DNA of 64,000 nucleotides from assembly GCA_002748265.1 (NCBI GenBank), contig PDRY01000021.1, forward strand, positions 31,233 to 95,232, given 5' to 3'. This DNA comes from Rhodobacterales bacterium (GTDB lineage: Bacteria; Pseudomonadota; Alphaproteobacteria; Rhodobacterales; Rhodobacteraceae). A program made the position numbers and the translations under genes. The notes under the pieces are model-generated. The model made no database searches. It was not told where the DNA came from and worked only from the letters and a program-made list of their open reading frames with translations. This document shows, one piece after another, positions 55,955 through 64,000 of the stretch; the first letter of the stretch is position 1, and every line of letters begins with the position of its first letter.

Positions 55955-56458
55955 TCAAGCCCGTCCGTAGGTTCCGCCGATGGCAATGCCCAGGGCTTCG
56001 CCGGGGTTGCGATCCGCCCAGCACACCAGTTGGAAGGCAGGGTAGAACCGTTCGGCCGACAGGACAGCCGTGGAGATCATCGTGTCGATCTGTTCCGGCC
56101 CCGCGATCTGATCGCCCGCCAGAACCAGCCCGTAGCGCCAGACCATCAGCTTCTGTTCGGTCCAGTGCGAAAACGCCCCGGCCCAGCACATGTCATTGGC
56201 GCGATTGAGGGTCTCATACAGCGCGGGAAGCCGCTCCGCCGGAGGATCCATGTCGAAGGTCGCGATCAGCCGCAGGGTCTGGTCATAGGCCGACCAGGCC
56301 AGGGTGATCGAATAGGTGCGCCATTGGCCTTCCACGGCCATGGCGATCTGATCGTCGGCGACCCGCTCAAACTCCCAGTCGTGGTGTTCGGCGATATGTT
56401 CGACAAGATCGATCGGATGAATGTCGTCGGCTTCGATGAACTGCTCGGTCAGTGCCAT
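55955..56458 (-). CDS. YbjN-domain protein
   Basis: This 167-residue cytoplasmic protein has the YbjN pattern: FIEADDIHPIDLVEHIAEHH, then ALYETLNRANDMCWAGAFSHW, and ends with IAIGGTYGRA. It resembles type III secretion chaperone folds; the function in this group is unknown, and the family is linked to multidrug resistance and motility in enterics. AGGAGG precedes the ATG at 56458. The upstream region to 56752 is non-coding. Confidence 0.88.
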   Translation of the reverse strand: MALTEQFIEADDIHPIDLVEHIAEHHDWEFERVADDQIAMAVEGQWRTYSITLAWSAYDQTLRLIATFDMDPPAERLPALYETLNRANDMCWAGAFSHWTEQKLMVWRYGLVLAGDQIAGPEQIDTMISTAVLSAERFYPAFQLVCWADRNPGEALGIAIGGTYGRA

Positions 56459-56752
56459 GGGTTCGGCCTCCTGCTTCCTAGCACGGGGCACGGGCAGCAC
56501 CCCCAAAGCTAGCATCCCCTTCAAGGGAAGCGGTCTCATGCCGCTTATCCCTACGACATATGGTGCTTGTGTTTGAGGGCGCGGGTCAAACAAAATCTTG
56601 GGGATAACCCAAGACTTCGTGTATATGTCACAAAATACTGGCGAAAAAATGGGCCCGTGCCCGCTGCCAGAGTGCTCTTGGGCCAAAACCCCGTTGGCGC
56701 GGCCCGGGGGCGTGCTTATGTTCGGCCCGAACACAGACGAAAAGGGCGAGCA
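56459..56752. other. Regulatory gap between the ybjN-like and GlsB-like genes
   Basis: This 294-base divergent gap is noticeably AT-rich in its middle. It holds a dyad GTTTGA-N9-TCAAAC (56571-56591), and a perfect 7-bp hairpin TCTTGGG/CCCAAGA (56596-56614). No protein gene is convincing here. It probably contains promoters for both flanking genes. Confidence 0.5.
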
Positions 56753-57001
56753 ATGGAAGGTTTCGGATTTCTGGCGTCGATCATTATCGGCGGGCTGGCC
56801 GGATGGATCGGCAGCCGCATCATGGAAAGCAGAAACGGCCTGATCGTGAATATCCTTCTGGGTGTGATCGGGGCGACGGTTGCGAACTGGCTCCTGGGGA
56901 AGGCCGGATTTTCGGCAGAGCCGGACCTCATCCCGCAATTCATCACCGCCGTTCTGGGCGCGATCCTGTTGATCTGGATCGCCCGCGCGCTGCGCCGGTG
57001 A
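56753..57001 (+). CDS. GlsB/YeaQ/YmgE-family membrane protein
   Basis: This 82-residue protein has three membrane helices rich in glycine (LASIIIGGLAGWIGSRIM; LIVNILLGVIGATVANWLLG; FITAVLGAILLIWIARA). It matches the transglycosylase-associated YeaQ/YmgE family, small stress-linked membrane proteins of unclear function. AAGGGCGAGCA precedes the ATG. The next gene starts four bases after its stop. Confidence 0.88.
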   Translation: MEGFGFLASIIIGGLAGWIGSRIMESRNGLIVNILLGVIGATVANWLLGKAGFSAEPDLIPQFITAVLGAILLIWIARALRR

Positions 57002-57005
57002 TCCG

Positions 57006-57356
57006 ATGACCGACAAGCCAAAACGCAAGCAGCAGGTCTTTACCCTCGTGGTCGAGGTCGGGCGCAAGCCTGGCGACGGCCTGCCCGAAGGCGCCACCGG
57101 CGGCGCGATCATGTGCTACTCTGCCGGGGTGGATGAGGCCGAGGCCGTGCGCGAGACCGTTGCGATCCTGAAGCAAGCCGATCTGGCGCCGCTGGACGTG
57201 ACCGGCTACGGCACGCCCGAGGACCGCGAGGCGCAGGGCCATGAGATCACCGATGAAGAACGGGCTCTGATGGCGCGCGCGCTAGAGGAAAACGCGGTGA
57301 TCGTGGCGCAGCTGACGCCTTTCTTTGGCGAAGACGAGTCCCGCCCGCGTCACTGA
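57006..57356 (+). CDS. Hypothetical protein, 116 residues
   Basis: This 116-residue soluble protein has a strand-rich start (VFTLVVEVGRKPGDGLPEG), then GGAIMCYSAGVDEAEAVRE and an acidic, helical end. I do not recognise the family. It lies four bases after the GlsB-like gene, so the two are cotranscribed. The convergent Hint gene ends nine bases after its stop. Confidence 0.75.
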   Translation: MTDKPKRKQQVFTLVVEVGRKPGDGLPEGATGGAIMCYSAGVDEAEAVRETVAILKQADLAPLDVTGYGTPEDREAQGHEITDEERALMARALEENAVIVAQLTPFFGEDESRPRH

Positions 57357-57365
57357 CGCGCCAAA

Positions 57366-58529
57366 TCAGGCAGCCCGGAAATTCAGCAGCATCCGCATCT
57401 CTTCGCGGCGCAGGACGGGCAAACGCTCTGCCCCGTCCGTGCTCGGCCACAAGGAGACGGGGATCCGCCCACACAGCCCGACCGCACGGGCGTCATACCC
57501 AGGCGCCTCTTCGACATCGGACAGCCCAACCCCATGGAGACGCTGCACCGCCCCGCCGTTGGCGATCAGGGCAGCCGGGCGATCCAGCACGATGGATCTG
57601 AGGCCGACATAGGGCCAGACGGGTTCTGCCACCACGATGGCATCCCTGCGGATCACACTGACCGGCACAAGCACTGCGTCCGTGCCAAAGAGATATTCGA
57701 CATCGGTGCCCTCGATCCGCAGCGCGTCTTGCGGGGACAACACCAGATCGCGCCAGAGCCCCAGATAGGGCGCGCGGACCCGGACCGGAGCGCGCGAGGG
57801 GAACGCCGGCATCGGAACAGTGCCCGCCCAACGCACTTGCGCCAGATCACCATCGGCGGTCAGCACCATGTCGCCAGGGACAAGCGCCGAGGCCAGTCGG
57901 CGCCCACGGGGGGTCTCAACGAGCGAGGACGGATCAATGCCTCCAAGTGGACCGAGCGGCTCGACCGCCTCCGACAGCGCCAATCCAACAATGCCTTCGC
58001 CATCGGACGGGCGGTGCGTGCCGCTCTGCCACAGCGTCCTGGCATCGAGCGCGCCGCGCCATGGCAGTTCCGCGATGCGGACAGCCCCCTGCCCATGCCA
58101 GACGGCCACGGTCAGCCGCCCCCGGTCCGACTGCCACGTCATGCCCACGTGGCACTCGCCGCCGCTGCTGTCGACGCCGCAGGCCAGATCGGCGCGCATG
58201 CCTTGCGCTTCCACAGTTACGATCTGATCATTCAAGGAAAGGCACAGCCCCGGTGCCCGCGCCAGAACAAGAGGGGCCCGCCCGGTCCGTCCCGGGGCCA
58301 TCTCGAACAGCAGTGTCCCGACAGAAAGTCGGTCGGCCCCATCGGTCCAAAGCCGCGCGCTCGCGTCGTCAAAGCCGCGCCAATGCCCTTGCCGCGGATC
58401 TGGCACGCCTGCACCAGAACGCTGCACAGCACCGCCCGCGCCCTGCACCACCGGGCGTCTACAATTACGATAAGCCGTTTCGGCCACTCTGCTCGTCCCC
58501 TGCCTCAGAGGTATTATTGGTCTTACCAT
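57366..58529 (-). CDS. Degenerate Hint (hedgehog/intein) domain protein
   Basis: This 387-residue protein has an N-terminal region of about 195 residues with no motif that I recognise, then a Hint_2-type domain at about 205-330 (VETPRGRRLASALVPGDMVL, then VRVRAPYLGLWRDLVLSPQD). A normal Hint domain starts with Cys and has SPQH; here the first position lacks Cys (GGIDPSSLVETPRG) and the His is Asp. Self-splicing or cholesterol-type cleavage is thus not expected. The ATG at 58529 is chosen because a longer frame overlaps the dapE leader. Related full proteins are common in Rhodobacteraceae. Confidence 0.75.
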   Translation of the reverse strand: MVRPIIPLRQGTSRVAETAYRNCRRPVVQGAGGAVQRSGAGVPDPRQGHWRGFDDASARLWTDGADRLSVGTLLFEMAPGRTGRAPLVLARAPGLCLSLNDQIVTVEAQGMRADLACGVDSSGGECHVGMTWQSDRGRLTVAVWHGQGAVRIAELPWRGALDARTLWQSGTHRPSDGEGIVGLALSEAVEPLGPLGGIDPSSLVETPRGRRLASALVPGDMVLTADGDLAQVRWAGTVPMPAFPSRAPVRVRAPYLGLWRDLVLSPQDALRIEGTDVEYLFGTDAVLVPVSVIRRDAIVVAEPVWPYVGLRSIVLDRPAALIANGGAVQRLHGVGLSDVEEAPGYDARAVGLCGRIPVSLWPSTDGAERLPVLRREEMRMLLNFRAA

Positions 58530-58663
58530 AACACCGCCCGCGCGCGCGGGGAGCCCTATTGATAGAGGCGAATCGGCGCAGAGCCAGATGTCGCCCTGAA
58601 GACACAGGCACTGATTGCAGTGGCTCGGCCAAAAGGTTAGCCAAAAGTCGCAAAGGAGCCCCG

Positions 58664-59821
58664 ATGACCCACGCCCCCACAGACCCCGTTGCCCTGACCC
58701 GCGACCTGATCCGCTGCCCAAGCGTCACCCCCGAAGAGGGCGGCGCGCTCCAACTTCTGGAGGCGGTGCTGTCGGAGGCCGGTTTCACCTGCACCCGCGT
58801 GGACCGCAATGGAACCCCCAACCTCTTTGCCCGCTTCGGAGAGAAAGGCGCGCCGCGCACTTTGGGCTTCAACGGACACACCGATGTGGTCCCGGTCGGC
58901 GACGAAGCCGCGTGGAGCGTCGATCCCTTTGGCGCAGAAGAGCGCGACGGCAAGCTCTGGGGCCGGGGCGCGGTGGACATGAAATCCGGCGTGGCCGCAT
59001 TTGTTGCCGCAGCGGTGGACTACGCCCGCGCAGCCCCGCAGGACGCGGCCCTGATCCTGACGATCACCGGCGACGAAGAGGGCGGTGCGGCAGATGGCAC
59101 GGTCGCCTTGCTCGACTGGATGCAGGCCAATGGCGAGGCGATGACCGACTGCCTTGTCGGGGAGCCCACCTGCCCCACCACCTTCGGAGAGATGATGAAG
59201 ATCGGGCGGCGCGGATCGCTCAACTGCTGGATCACCGCGACCGGGCAGCAGGGCCACGCCGCCTACCCGCACCGCGCCCGCAACCCGCTTCCGCCGCTGC
59301 TGCGGCTGCTGGACCGGCTCGCCCATGCCGAGCTGGATCAGGGCACGGAGCATTTCGATCCGTCCACTCTGGCGGTCGTCTCGGTGGATGTCGGCAATGC
59401 CGCCACGAATGTGATCCCCGCAGAGGCGCGCGGGCTGCTCAACATCCGATTCAACGACGCCCATACCGGCGCGGCGCTGACGGAGTGGCTGCACGAAGAG
59501 GCCGCGAAGGCCTTTGACGGCTCCGGCGTGGAAGTGGCGCTGAACATCAAGGTGTCGGGAGAAAGCTTCCTGACGCAGCCCAAGCTGAACGGGCTTTCGG
59601 ACCTGATCACCCTCGCGGTGAAAGCCGAAACCGGGCTGGAGCCGAAGCTGTCCACCTCGGGCGGCACGTCCGACGCGCGTTTCATGAAGGATCACTGCCC
59701 GGTGGTGGAGTTCGGCTTGGTCGGCCAGACCATGCATGCGGTGGACGAGCGGGTTGAGATTGCCCAGATTGACGCGCTCAAACGGGTCTATGCCCGCGTG
59801 ATCGAGAGCTACTTCGCATGA
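58664..59821 (+). CDS. dapE: Succinyl-diaminopimelate desuccinylase DapE
   Basis: This 385-residue M20 metalloenzyme hydrolyses succinyl-diaminopimelate in lysine and peptidoglycan synthesis. The metal-binding motifs are [12 protein letters not shown] and [11 protein letters not shown], with the catalytic Glu in TGDEEGG. The dimerisation domain includes [15 protein letters not shown], and [11 protein letters not shown] is a DapE hallmark. AAAGGAG precedes the ATG. Its stop overlaps the GNAT gene start. Confidence 0.97.
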   Translation: MTHAPTDPVALTRDLIRCPSVTPEEGGALQLLEAVLSEAGFTCTRVDRNGTPNLFARFGEKGAPRTLGFNGHTDVVPVGDEAAWSVDPFGAEERDGKLWGRGAVDMKSGVAAFVAAAVDYARAAPQDAALILTITGDEEGGAADGTVALLDWMQANGEAMTDCLVGEPTCPTTFGEMMKIGRRGSLNCWITATGQQGHAAYPHRARNPLPPLLRLLDRLAHAELDQGTEHFDPSTLAVVSVDVGNAATNVIPAEARGLLNIRFNDAHTGAALTEWLHEEAAKAFDGSGVEVALNIKVSGESFLTQPKLNGLSDLITLAVKAETGLEPKLSTSGGTSDARFMKDHCPVVEFGLVGQTMHAVDERVEIAQIDALKRVYARVIESYFA

Positions 59822-60237
59822 CGCGGATCGCGGTCACAGACGATATCGCCACCTGCCAGGCCCTGCGGCGCGCCGTGTTCATGGACGAACAGGGCGTGTC
59901 CGAGGCCGACGAGTTCGATGGGCTGGATGATCGCGCGACGCATCTTCTGGCTCTGGTCGATGGCCGCCCGGTAGGCACGGCCCGGCTGTTCGTGGATGGG
60001 GAGACAGGCAAGATCGGGCGGGTCTGCGTGCTGGCCGAGGCCCGCGGCACGGGGCTTGGCGCGGCCCTGATCAAAGCGTCGCTTGACCATTTTCGCACGC
60101 TCCCCGGCGTGCATCGGGCAACGCTGGGCGCGCAGACCCACGCGCTTTCGTTCTACGAAAAGCTCGGCTTTGCCGCCCATGGGCCAGAGTTTGACGACGC
60201 CGGGATCCCTCACCGGCAGATGAGCCGCGATTTGTGA
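59818..60237 (+). CDS. GNAT-family N-acetyltransferase (ElaA/YjcF-like)
   Basis: This 139-residue protein has the acetyl-CoA motif [19 protein letters not shown] and the late [20 protein letters not shown], resembling the ElaA/YjcF group. The ATG overlaps the dapE stop by four bases (ATGA). Its substrate is unknown. Repeat copy B follows the stop. Confidence 0.9.
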   Translation: MTRIAVTDDIATCQALRRAVFMDEQGVSEADEFDGLDDRATHLLALVDGRPVGTARLFVDGETGKIGRVCVLAEARGTGLGAALIKASLDHFRTLPGVHRATLGAQTHALSFYEKLGFAAHGPEFDDAGIPHRQMSRDL

Positions 60238-60240
60238 GCC

Positions 60241-60292
60241 CCCGCCACTGGGGCTCTGCCCCAGACCCCGAGGTATTTGGACAAATAAGAAG
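60241..60292 (-). repeat. Dispersed intergenic repeat, copy B
   Basis: On the minus strand, positions 60292-60266 are identical over 27 bases to 12467-12493, starting CTTCTTATTTGTCC. A 7-bp hairpin with a 3-base loop follows (arms 60248-60254 and 60258-60264). It lies between the GNAT and rnr genes and is oriented against them. Confidence 0.85.
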
Positions 60293-60351
60293 ATCGGGAG
60301 CAGCATCATTTGCCCCATGACGGGCGGCGGCGGGCATGCTACCGCTCGGCT

Positions 60352-62640
60352 ATGGCACAGCTTCCTTCCAAGCGGGCGATCCTCGACTGGATTGCCGAGA
60401 ACCCGACCCTCACTGCGAAACGCGATATAGCCAAGGCCTTTGGGCTCAAGGGCGCCGAGCGGATTGGCCTCAAACGGCTCCTGCGGGAGCTGGAAGAAGA
60501 AGGCCATCTGGAGAAGCGCAAAAAGACCTATCGCGATCCCGACAAGCTGCCGCCGGTCAGTGTGCTGCAAGTACTGGCGCCCGATGCGGACGGCGATCTG
60601 CATGCGCGGCCGCTGGAATGGCATGGCGAAGGCCCGGAGCCCGGCATCCTGCTGGTCCTGCGTGAGAGCGACCCGGCGCTTGGCGAAGGGGACCGTATCC
60701 TGGCGCGGCTGAGCGAAGAGAAGGCCGACGATCACGCCTATTCGGCGCGGCTGATCCGCAAGATCGGGACGACTCAGCGTCGCATTCTGGGGATTTTCCG
60801 CAAAGGCACCGAAGGCGGGCGGATCGTGCCCATCGACAAAGGCGCCGACAAGGAATGGGCCGTGGCGCCCGGCGCCACCCATGGCGCGCGCGATGGGGAA
60901 CTGGTGGAGGCCGAACAGGCCGGGCCGCGCAGCCGGATGGGCCTGCCCAAGGCGCGGATCGTCTCCCGGCTGGGTGATCCGTCGGGGCCTCGCGCGGTCA
61001 GCCTGATCGCCATTCACCAGCACGGCATTCCTGACGCCTTCCCTGACAAGGTTCTGGCGGAAGCCGACCAGATGAAACCCGCCGGTCTGGCGGGGCGCGA
61101 GGATCTGCGCGATCTGCCTTTCGTCACCATCGATCCGTCCGATGCGCGCGATCACGACGATGCGTGCTTTGCTGAGGCCGACCCCAAGGTCGAAGGCGGG
61201 CACATCCTGTGGGTCGCGATTGCAGATGTCGCCCACTACGTGACGCCCGGAATCGAGCTCGACAGCGAAGCCCGCAAGCGGGGCAATTCGACCTATTTCC
61301 CCGACCGTGTGGTGCCAATGCTGCCCGACCGGCTGTCGGGCGATCTGTGCTCGCTCCACGAAGGGGTGCCGCGCGCGGTGATCGCGGTGAAGATGCACGT
61401 TGCCCCCGATGGGACCAAGACGAAGCACAGCTTCCACCGCGCTATGATCCGCTCGCGCGCCTCGCTGTCCTATGAAGATGCACAGGGTGCGATGGACGGC
61501 GCCCCCAACGATCGCACCCGCCCACTGCTGGACGACGTGATCCGCCCACTGGAGGCCTGCTATCGCAGTCTTCATGCCGCGCGGGAGCGGCGCCAGCCGC
61601 TCGATCTGGACCTGCCGGAGCGGCAGATCGTTCTGGATGACGACGGCAGCGTCGCCTCCGTCGCCTTCAAGGAGCGGCTCGACGCGCACCGTCTGATCGA
61701 AGAATTCATGGTGCTGGCCAATGTCGCCGCCGCCGAGACGCTGATCCAGAAACGCACGCCGCTGCTGTTTCGCGTCCACGAAGAGCCCAGCCCCGAGAAG
61801 CTCGACGCGCTGCGCGAAACGGCTCAGGCCAGCGGGCTCACGCTGGCCAAAGGACAGGTGCTGCGCACCGCCCATCTGAACCGTCTTCTGGAGCAGGCCG
61901 AAGGCACGGAGATGGCGGAGCTGATCAACCTCTCCACCCTGCGCTCGATGACCCAGGCCTATTACCACCACGAGAACTTCGGCCATTTCGGGCTGGCCCT
62001 GCCGTCCTACGCGCATTTCACATCGCCCATCCGGCGCTATGCGGATCTGCTGGTCCACCGCGCGCTGATCGCGGCCCACAGCTGGGGCAAGGACGGGCTC
62101 TCGCCCTCCGATCTGGACCGGTTGCAGCCGACGGCGGAGCATATCTCCATGACCGAGCGCCGCTCCATGGAGGCGGAGCGCGACACGACTGACCGCTACC
62201 TGGCCGCGTTCCTGTCCGACCGGATCGGAGCCGAGCTGGACGGCCGCGTGGCCGGGATCGCCCGCTTTGGCCTGTTCGTGAAACTGGATGAAACCGGCGC
62301 CGATGTCCTGATCCCGCTGCGCACGATGGGCGAGTATTTCCACCACGACCGCGATGCGAACACACTGATGGGCGCCGATACCGGGCGGATCATCGGCCTT
62401 GGCATGCGCGCCCGTGTGAAGCTGAGCGAAACCGATCCGGTGACCGGCGGGATGCTGGCAGAGCTGCTGGAGCTGGACGGCAAAGACATGCCCGCCGGAG
62501 GCCGCCCCCGCCACGGCGGCAACCGCGGACGCGGCGGGCCAAAAGGGCGCGGCGGCCCGCCCAAAAGGAAGGCCGGAGCCGCGAAAAAACGGGCGCAGGC
62601 CAAGACCCGCAAGGTGGAGCGCAAACGCAAAAGTCGATGA
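60352..62640 (+). CDS. rnr: Ribonuclease R
   Basis: This 762-residue 3'-to-5' exoribonuclease has an N-terminal helix-turn-helix/cold-shock-like region, the RNB catalytic domain (TIDPSDARDHDDACF, with the metal-binding Asp cluster), an S1 domain near 630-710 (LDGRVAGIARFGLFVKLDE) and a Lys/Arg-rich tail after residue 720 (GGNRGRGGPKGRGGPPKRKA). It degrades structured RNA, including rRNA and defective tRNA. The ATG at 60352 follows the intergenic repeat without a strong ribosome-binding site. Confidence 0.97.
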   Translation: MAQLPSKRAILDWIAENPTLTAKRDIAKAFGLKGAERIGLKRLLRELEEEGHLEKRKKTYRDPDKLPPVSVLQVLAPDADGDLHARPLEWHGEGPEPGILLVLRESDPALGEGDRILARLSEEKADDHAYSARLIRKIGTTQRRILGIFRKGTEGGRIVPIDKGADKEWAVAPGATHGARDGELVEAEQAGPRSRMGLPKARIVSRLGDPSGPRAVSLIAIHQHGIPDAFPDKVLAEADQMKPAGLAGREDLRDLPFVTIDPSDARDHDDACFAEADPKVEGGHILWVAIADVAHYVTPGIELDSEARKRGNSTYFPDRVVPMLPDRLSGDLCSLHEGVPRAVIAVKMHVAPDGTKTKHSFHRAMIRSRASLSYEDAQGAMDGAPNDRTRPLLDDVIRPLEACYRSLHAARERRQPLDLDLPERQIVLDDDGSVASVAFKERLDAHRLIEEFMVLANVAAAETLIQKRTPLLFRVHEEPSPEKLDALRETAQASGLTLAKGQVLRTAHLNRLLEQAEGTEMAELINLSTLRSMTQAYYHHENFGHFGLALPSYAHFTSPIRRYADLLVHRALIAAHSWGKDGLSPSDLDRLQPTAEHISMTERRSMEAERDTTDRYLAAFLSDRIGAELDGRVAGIARFGLFVKLDETGADVLIPLRTMGEYFHHDRDANTLMGADTGRIIGLGMRARVKLSETDPVTGGMLAELLELDGKDMPAGGRPRHGGNRGRGGPKGRGGPPKRKAGAAKKRAQAKTRKVERKRKSR

Positions 62641-62709
62641 GCGCCCCGCCCCGCGCGATTTTTCGCTTAACGGCGGGCACGAGGCATCCGGCGCCCCTAT
62701 ATTGGGTTC

Positions 62710-64000
62710 ATGAGATGCCGTCTTGCCCTGCCCCTCCTGTTGCCACTGGCCCTTACCGGCCTGGATGGATCGGTGTCGGCCATGCCGCAGGACGCGGCTC
62801 CTCGCCCCGTGGCGCGCCCTGATGGATCGCAATCTCTCTTGCGCCCGGTGCCGCGCCCGGCCACTTTGCCCGCCATGACCGAACCAACCGACCAAGACCG
62901 CGCCCTTGCCCGCTGGATCCGCGATTTTGCACCGCGCGCTCAGGGCATCTCTGGCGCAACGCTGGAAGCGGCCTTCAAGGACGTGCGCTACCGTCCGGAC
63001 GTGATCGAAAAAGACCGGAACCAGACGGAGTTCACCCTCGCCATCTGGGACTATCTCGACCGCGTCGCCTCCAGCAGCCGGATCGAAAACGGACAGAACG
63101 CGCTGCGGGAGCACGCCGCCCTGTTCGACCAGCTCGAAGCCCGCTTCGACGTCGAAAAGGAGGTCATCGCCGCCGTCTGGGGGATGGAGAGCGCCTACGG
63201 CACCGTGCGCGGCGACATCCCGGTGATCGACGCGCTTGCCACGCTGGCCCAGGACGGGCGCCGGGGTGCTTTCTTCGAAAAGCAGCTGATTGCCGCACTT
63301 AGCATCCTGCAATCGGGCGATGTGACACCCGATCGCATGACCGGCTCCTGGGCCGGGGCGATGGGGCACACGCAGTTCATCCCCACCAGCTATCTGGCCT
63401 ATGCGGTCGATGCGAATGGCGATGGGCGCCGCGACATCTGGTCGGACGATCCGACCGATGCGCTTGCCTCCACCTCCGCCTATCTTGCCCGCGCCGGCTG
63501 GGTCCACGGGATGCCCTGGGGGGTCGAAGTCACGCTGCCAGACGGGTTCGACCACGCGCTTGCCAACAGTGGAGCCCAAAAGATGCCGTCGGACTGGGCC
63601 CGGCTCGGGATCACCCGCGCGGATGGAGCGCCGATGCGCGATCACGGCAGCGCGCGGCTCTGGCTCCCGGCGGGCGCTGATGGCCCGGCCTTCCTGACGT
63701 TCAAGAACTTCGCGGTGATCGCACGCTATAATGCTGCCGATGCCTATGTGCTTGGCGTCGGGCACCTCTCCGACCGGCTCGCAGGCGCCCCTGCCCTGCA
63801 CACCCCCTGGCCCCGCGACCAACGCGCGCTCAGCGCTGCGGAGCGGCGGGAGCTGCAACAGCGCCTCACCGCCGCAGGCTTCTCCACCAAGGGCACCGAT
63901 GGCATCATCGGCCCCAATTCGGTCCGCGCCATCCGCGCCTACCAGCAGGCCAATGGGCTCACCACCGACGGTCACCCGTCAAGCGCTCTGCTCGATCACC
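62710..64000 (+). CDS. MltB-like lytic murein transglycosylase with peptidoglycan-binding domain (3' end missing)
   Basis: The frame opens at ATG 62710 and runs to the window edge without a stop: 430 codons are visible. A signal peptide (MRCRLALPLLLPLALTGLDG, then SVSA) is followed by a Pro-rich stretch, the family 3 transglycosylase domain with catalytic Glu in [31 protein letters not shown], and the start of a peptidoglycan_1 domain (AERRELQQRLTAAGF). It is a paralogue of the protein at 13728 but, unlike it, has no lipobox and may be soluble in the periplasm. Confidence 0.9.
   Translation, partial: MRCRLALPLLLPLALTGLDGSVSAMPQDAAPRPVARPDGSQSLLRPVPRPATLPAMTEPTDQDRALARWIRDFAPRAQGISGATLEAAFKDVRYRPDVIEKDRNQTEFTLAIWDYLDRVASSSRIENGQNALREHAALFDQLEARFDVEKEVIAAVWGMESAYGTVRGDIPVIDALATLAQDGRRGAFFEKQLIAALSILQSGDVTPDRMTGSWAGAMGHTQFIPTSYLAYAVDANGDGRRDIWSDDPTDALASTSAYLARAGWVHGMPWGVEVTLPDGFDHALANSGAQKMPSDWARLGITRADGAPMRDHGSARLWLPAGADGPAFLTFKNFAVIARYNAADAYVLGVGHLSDRLAGAPALHTPWPRDQRALSAAERRELQQRLTAAGFSTKGTDGIIGPNSVRAIRAYQQANGLTTDGHPSSALLDH

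Noticed and set aside
59809-63975. Open frame of 1388 codons on the minus strand
   Set aside because: It lies antisense to rnr and the second transglycosylase, both with full motifs. Its predicted product has no family motif and is the usual antisense shadow of high-GC genes.

Overview
The window is a stretch of ordinary chromosome from a high-GC alphaproteobacterium, very probably Rhodobacterales (Roseobacter group). The signs are the sqdB-sqdD-sqdC sulfolipid genes, the his order hisB-hisH-hisA-hisF-hisE, the order folB-folP-glmM, the order glyQ-small membrane protein-glyS, a SAM-II riboswitch ahead of metZ, and tandem Lrp/AsnC regulators facing ilvC. Coding density is high, with many 1-4 base start/stop overlaps. 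I see no rRNA, CRISPR array, insertion sequence, integrase or phage gene. There is one tRNA, Leu(GAG).

Layout. 1-5364: the 3' part of an AceE-like E1/transketolase gene, then an arsenate operon made of an ArsR-ArsC fusion, a dedicated GAPDH and the ArsJ exporter behind a palindromic operator. 5498-8800: tRNA-Leu(GAG) and the sulfoquinovosyl-lipid genes. 8781-13640: a GNAT enzyme, a stand-alone Lrp ligand domain and the histidine genes, interrupted by an opposite-strand DUF2147 gene and a two-helix membrane protein. 13728-18086: an MltB-like lipoprotein, a copper P-type ATPase and a degenerate GGDEF-like membrane protein. 18122-21559: two Lrp-type regulators, ilvC with a strong terminator, and two membrane proteins. 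21556-25523: the glmM/folP/folB operon and a SleB-type hydrolase. 25660-31927: a divergent PPDK-like protein and glyS/glyQ. 32092-37903: a secreted pseudoprotease, trkH, folE2 and metZ with its SAM-II leader. 38029-44981: an esterase-like protein, the ftsY cluster, a lysoplasmalogenase, an AlkB-like membrane oxygenase and a glycosyltransferase. 45062-48588: modABC, a NUDIX protein and a DUF1178 protein. 48589-57356: ptsP, an M29 aminopeptidase, a HAD protein, a MaoC hydratase, a D-2-hydroxyacid dehydrogenase, csaA, proC and ybjN-like and small genes. 57366-64000: a degenerate Hint protein, dapE, a GNAT enzyme, rnr, and a second MltB-like gene cut by the window end.

How the genes work together. 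The arsenate operon fits a scheme in which GAPDH makes the unstable 1-arseno-3-phosphoglycerate, ArsJ exports it, and the fused ArsC reduces the remaining arsenate. The his genes cover five steps of histidine synthesis. metZ is predicted to be shut off by S-adenosylmethionine through a riboswitch followed by an intrinsic terminator. The less routine items are: the pseudoprotease with all three catalytic positions changed; a PPDK-like protein with a damaged nucleotide site; a FolB with an extra C-terminal domain; a Hint domain without its nucleophile; a dispersed intergenic repeat with a 27-base core shared exactly by two copies; and a 17-bp perfect inverted repeat between sqdB and sqdD.
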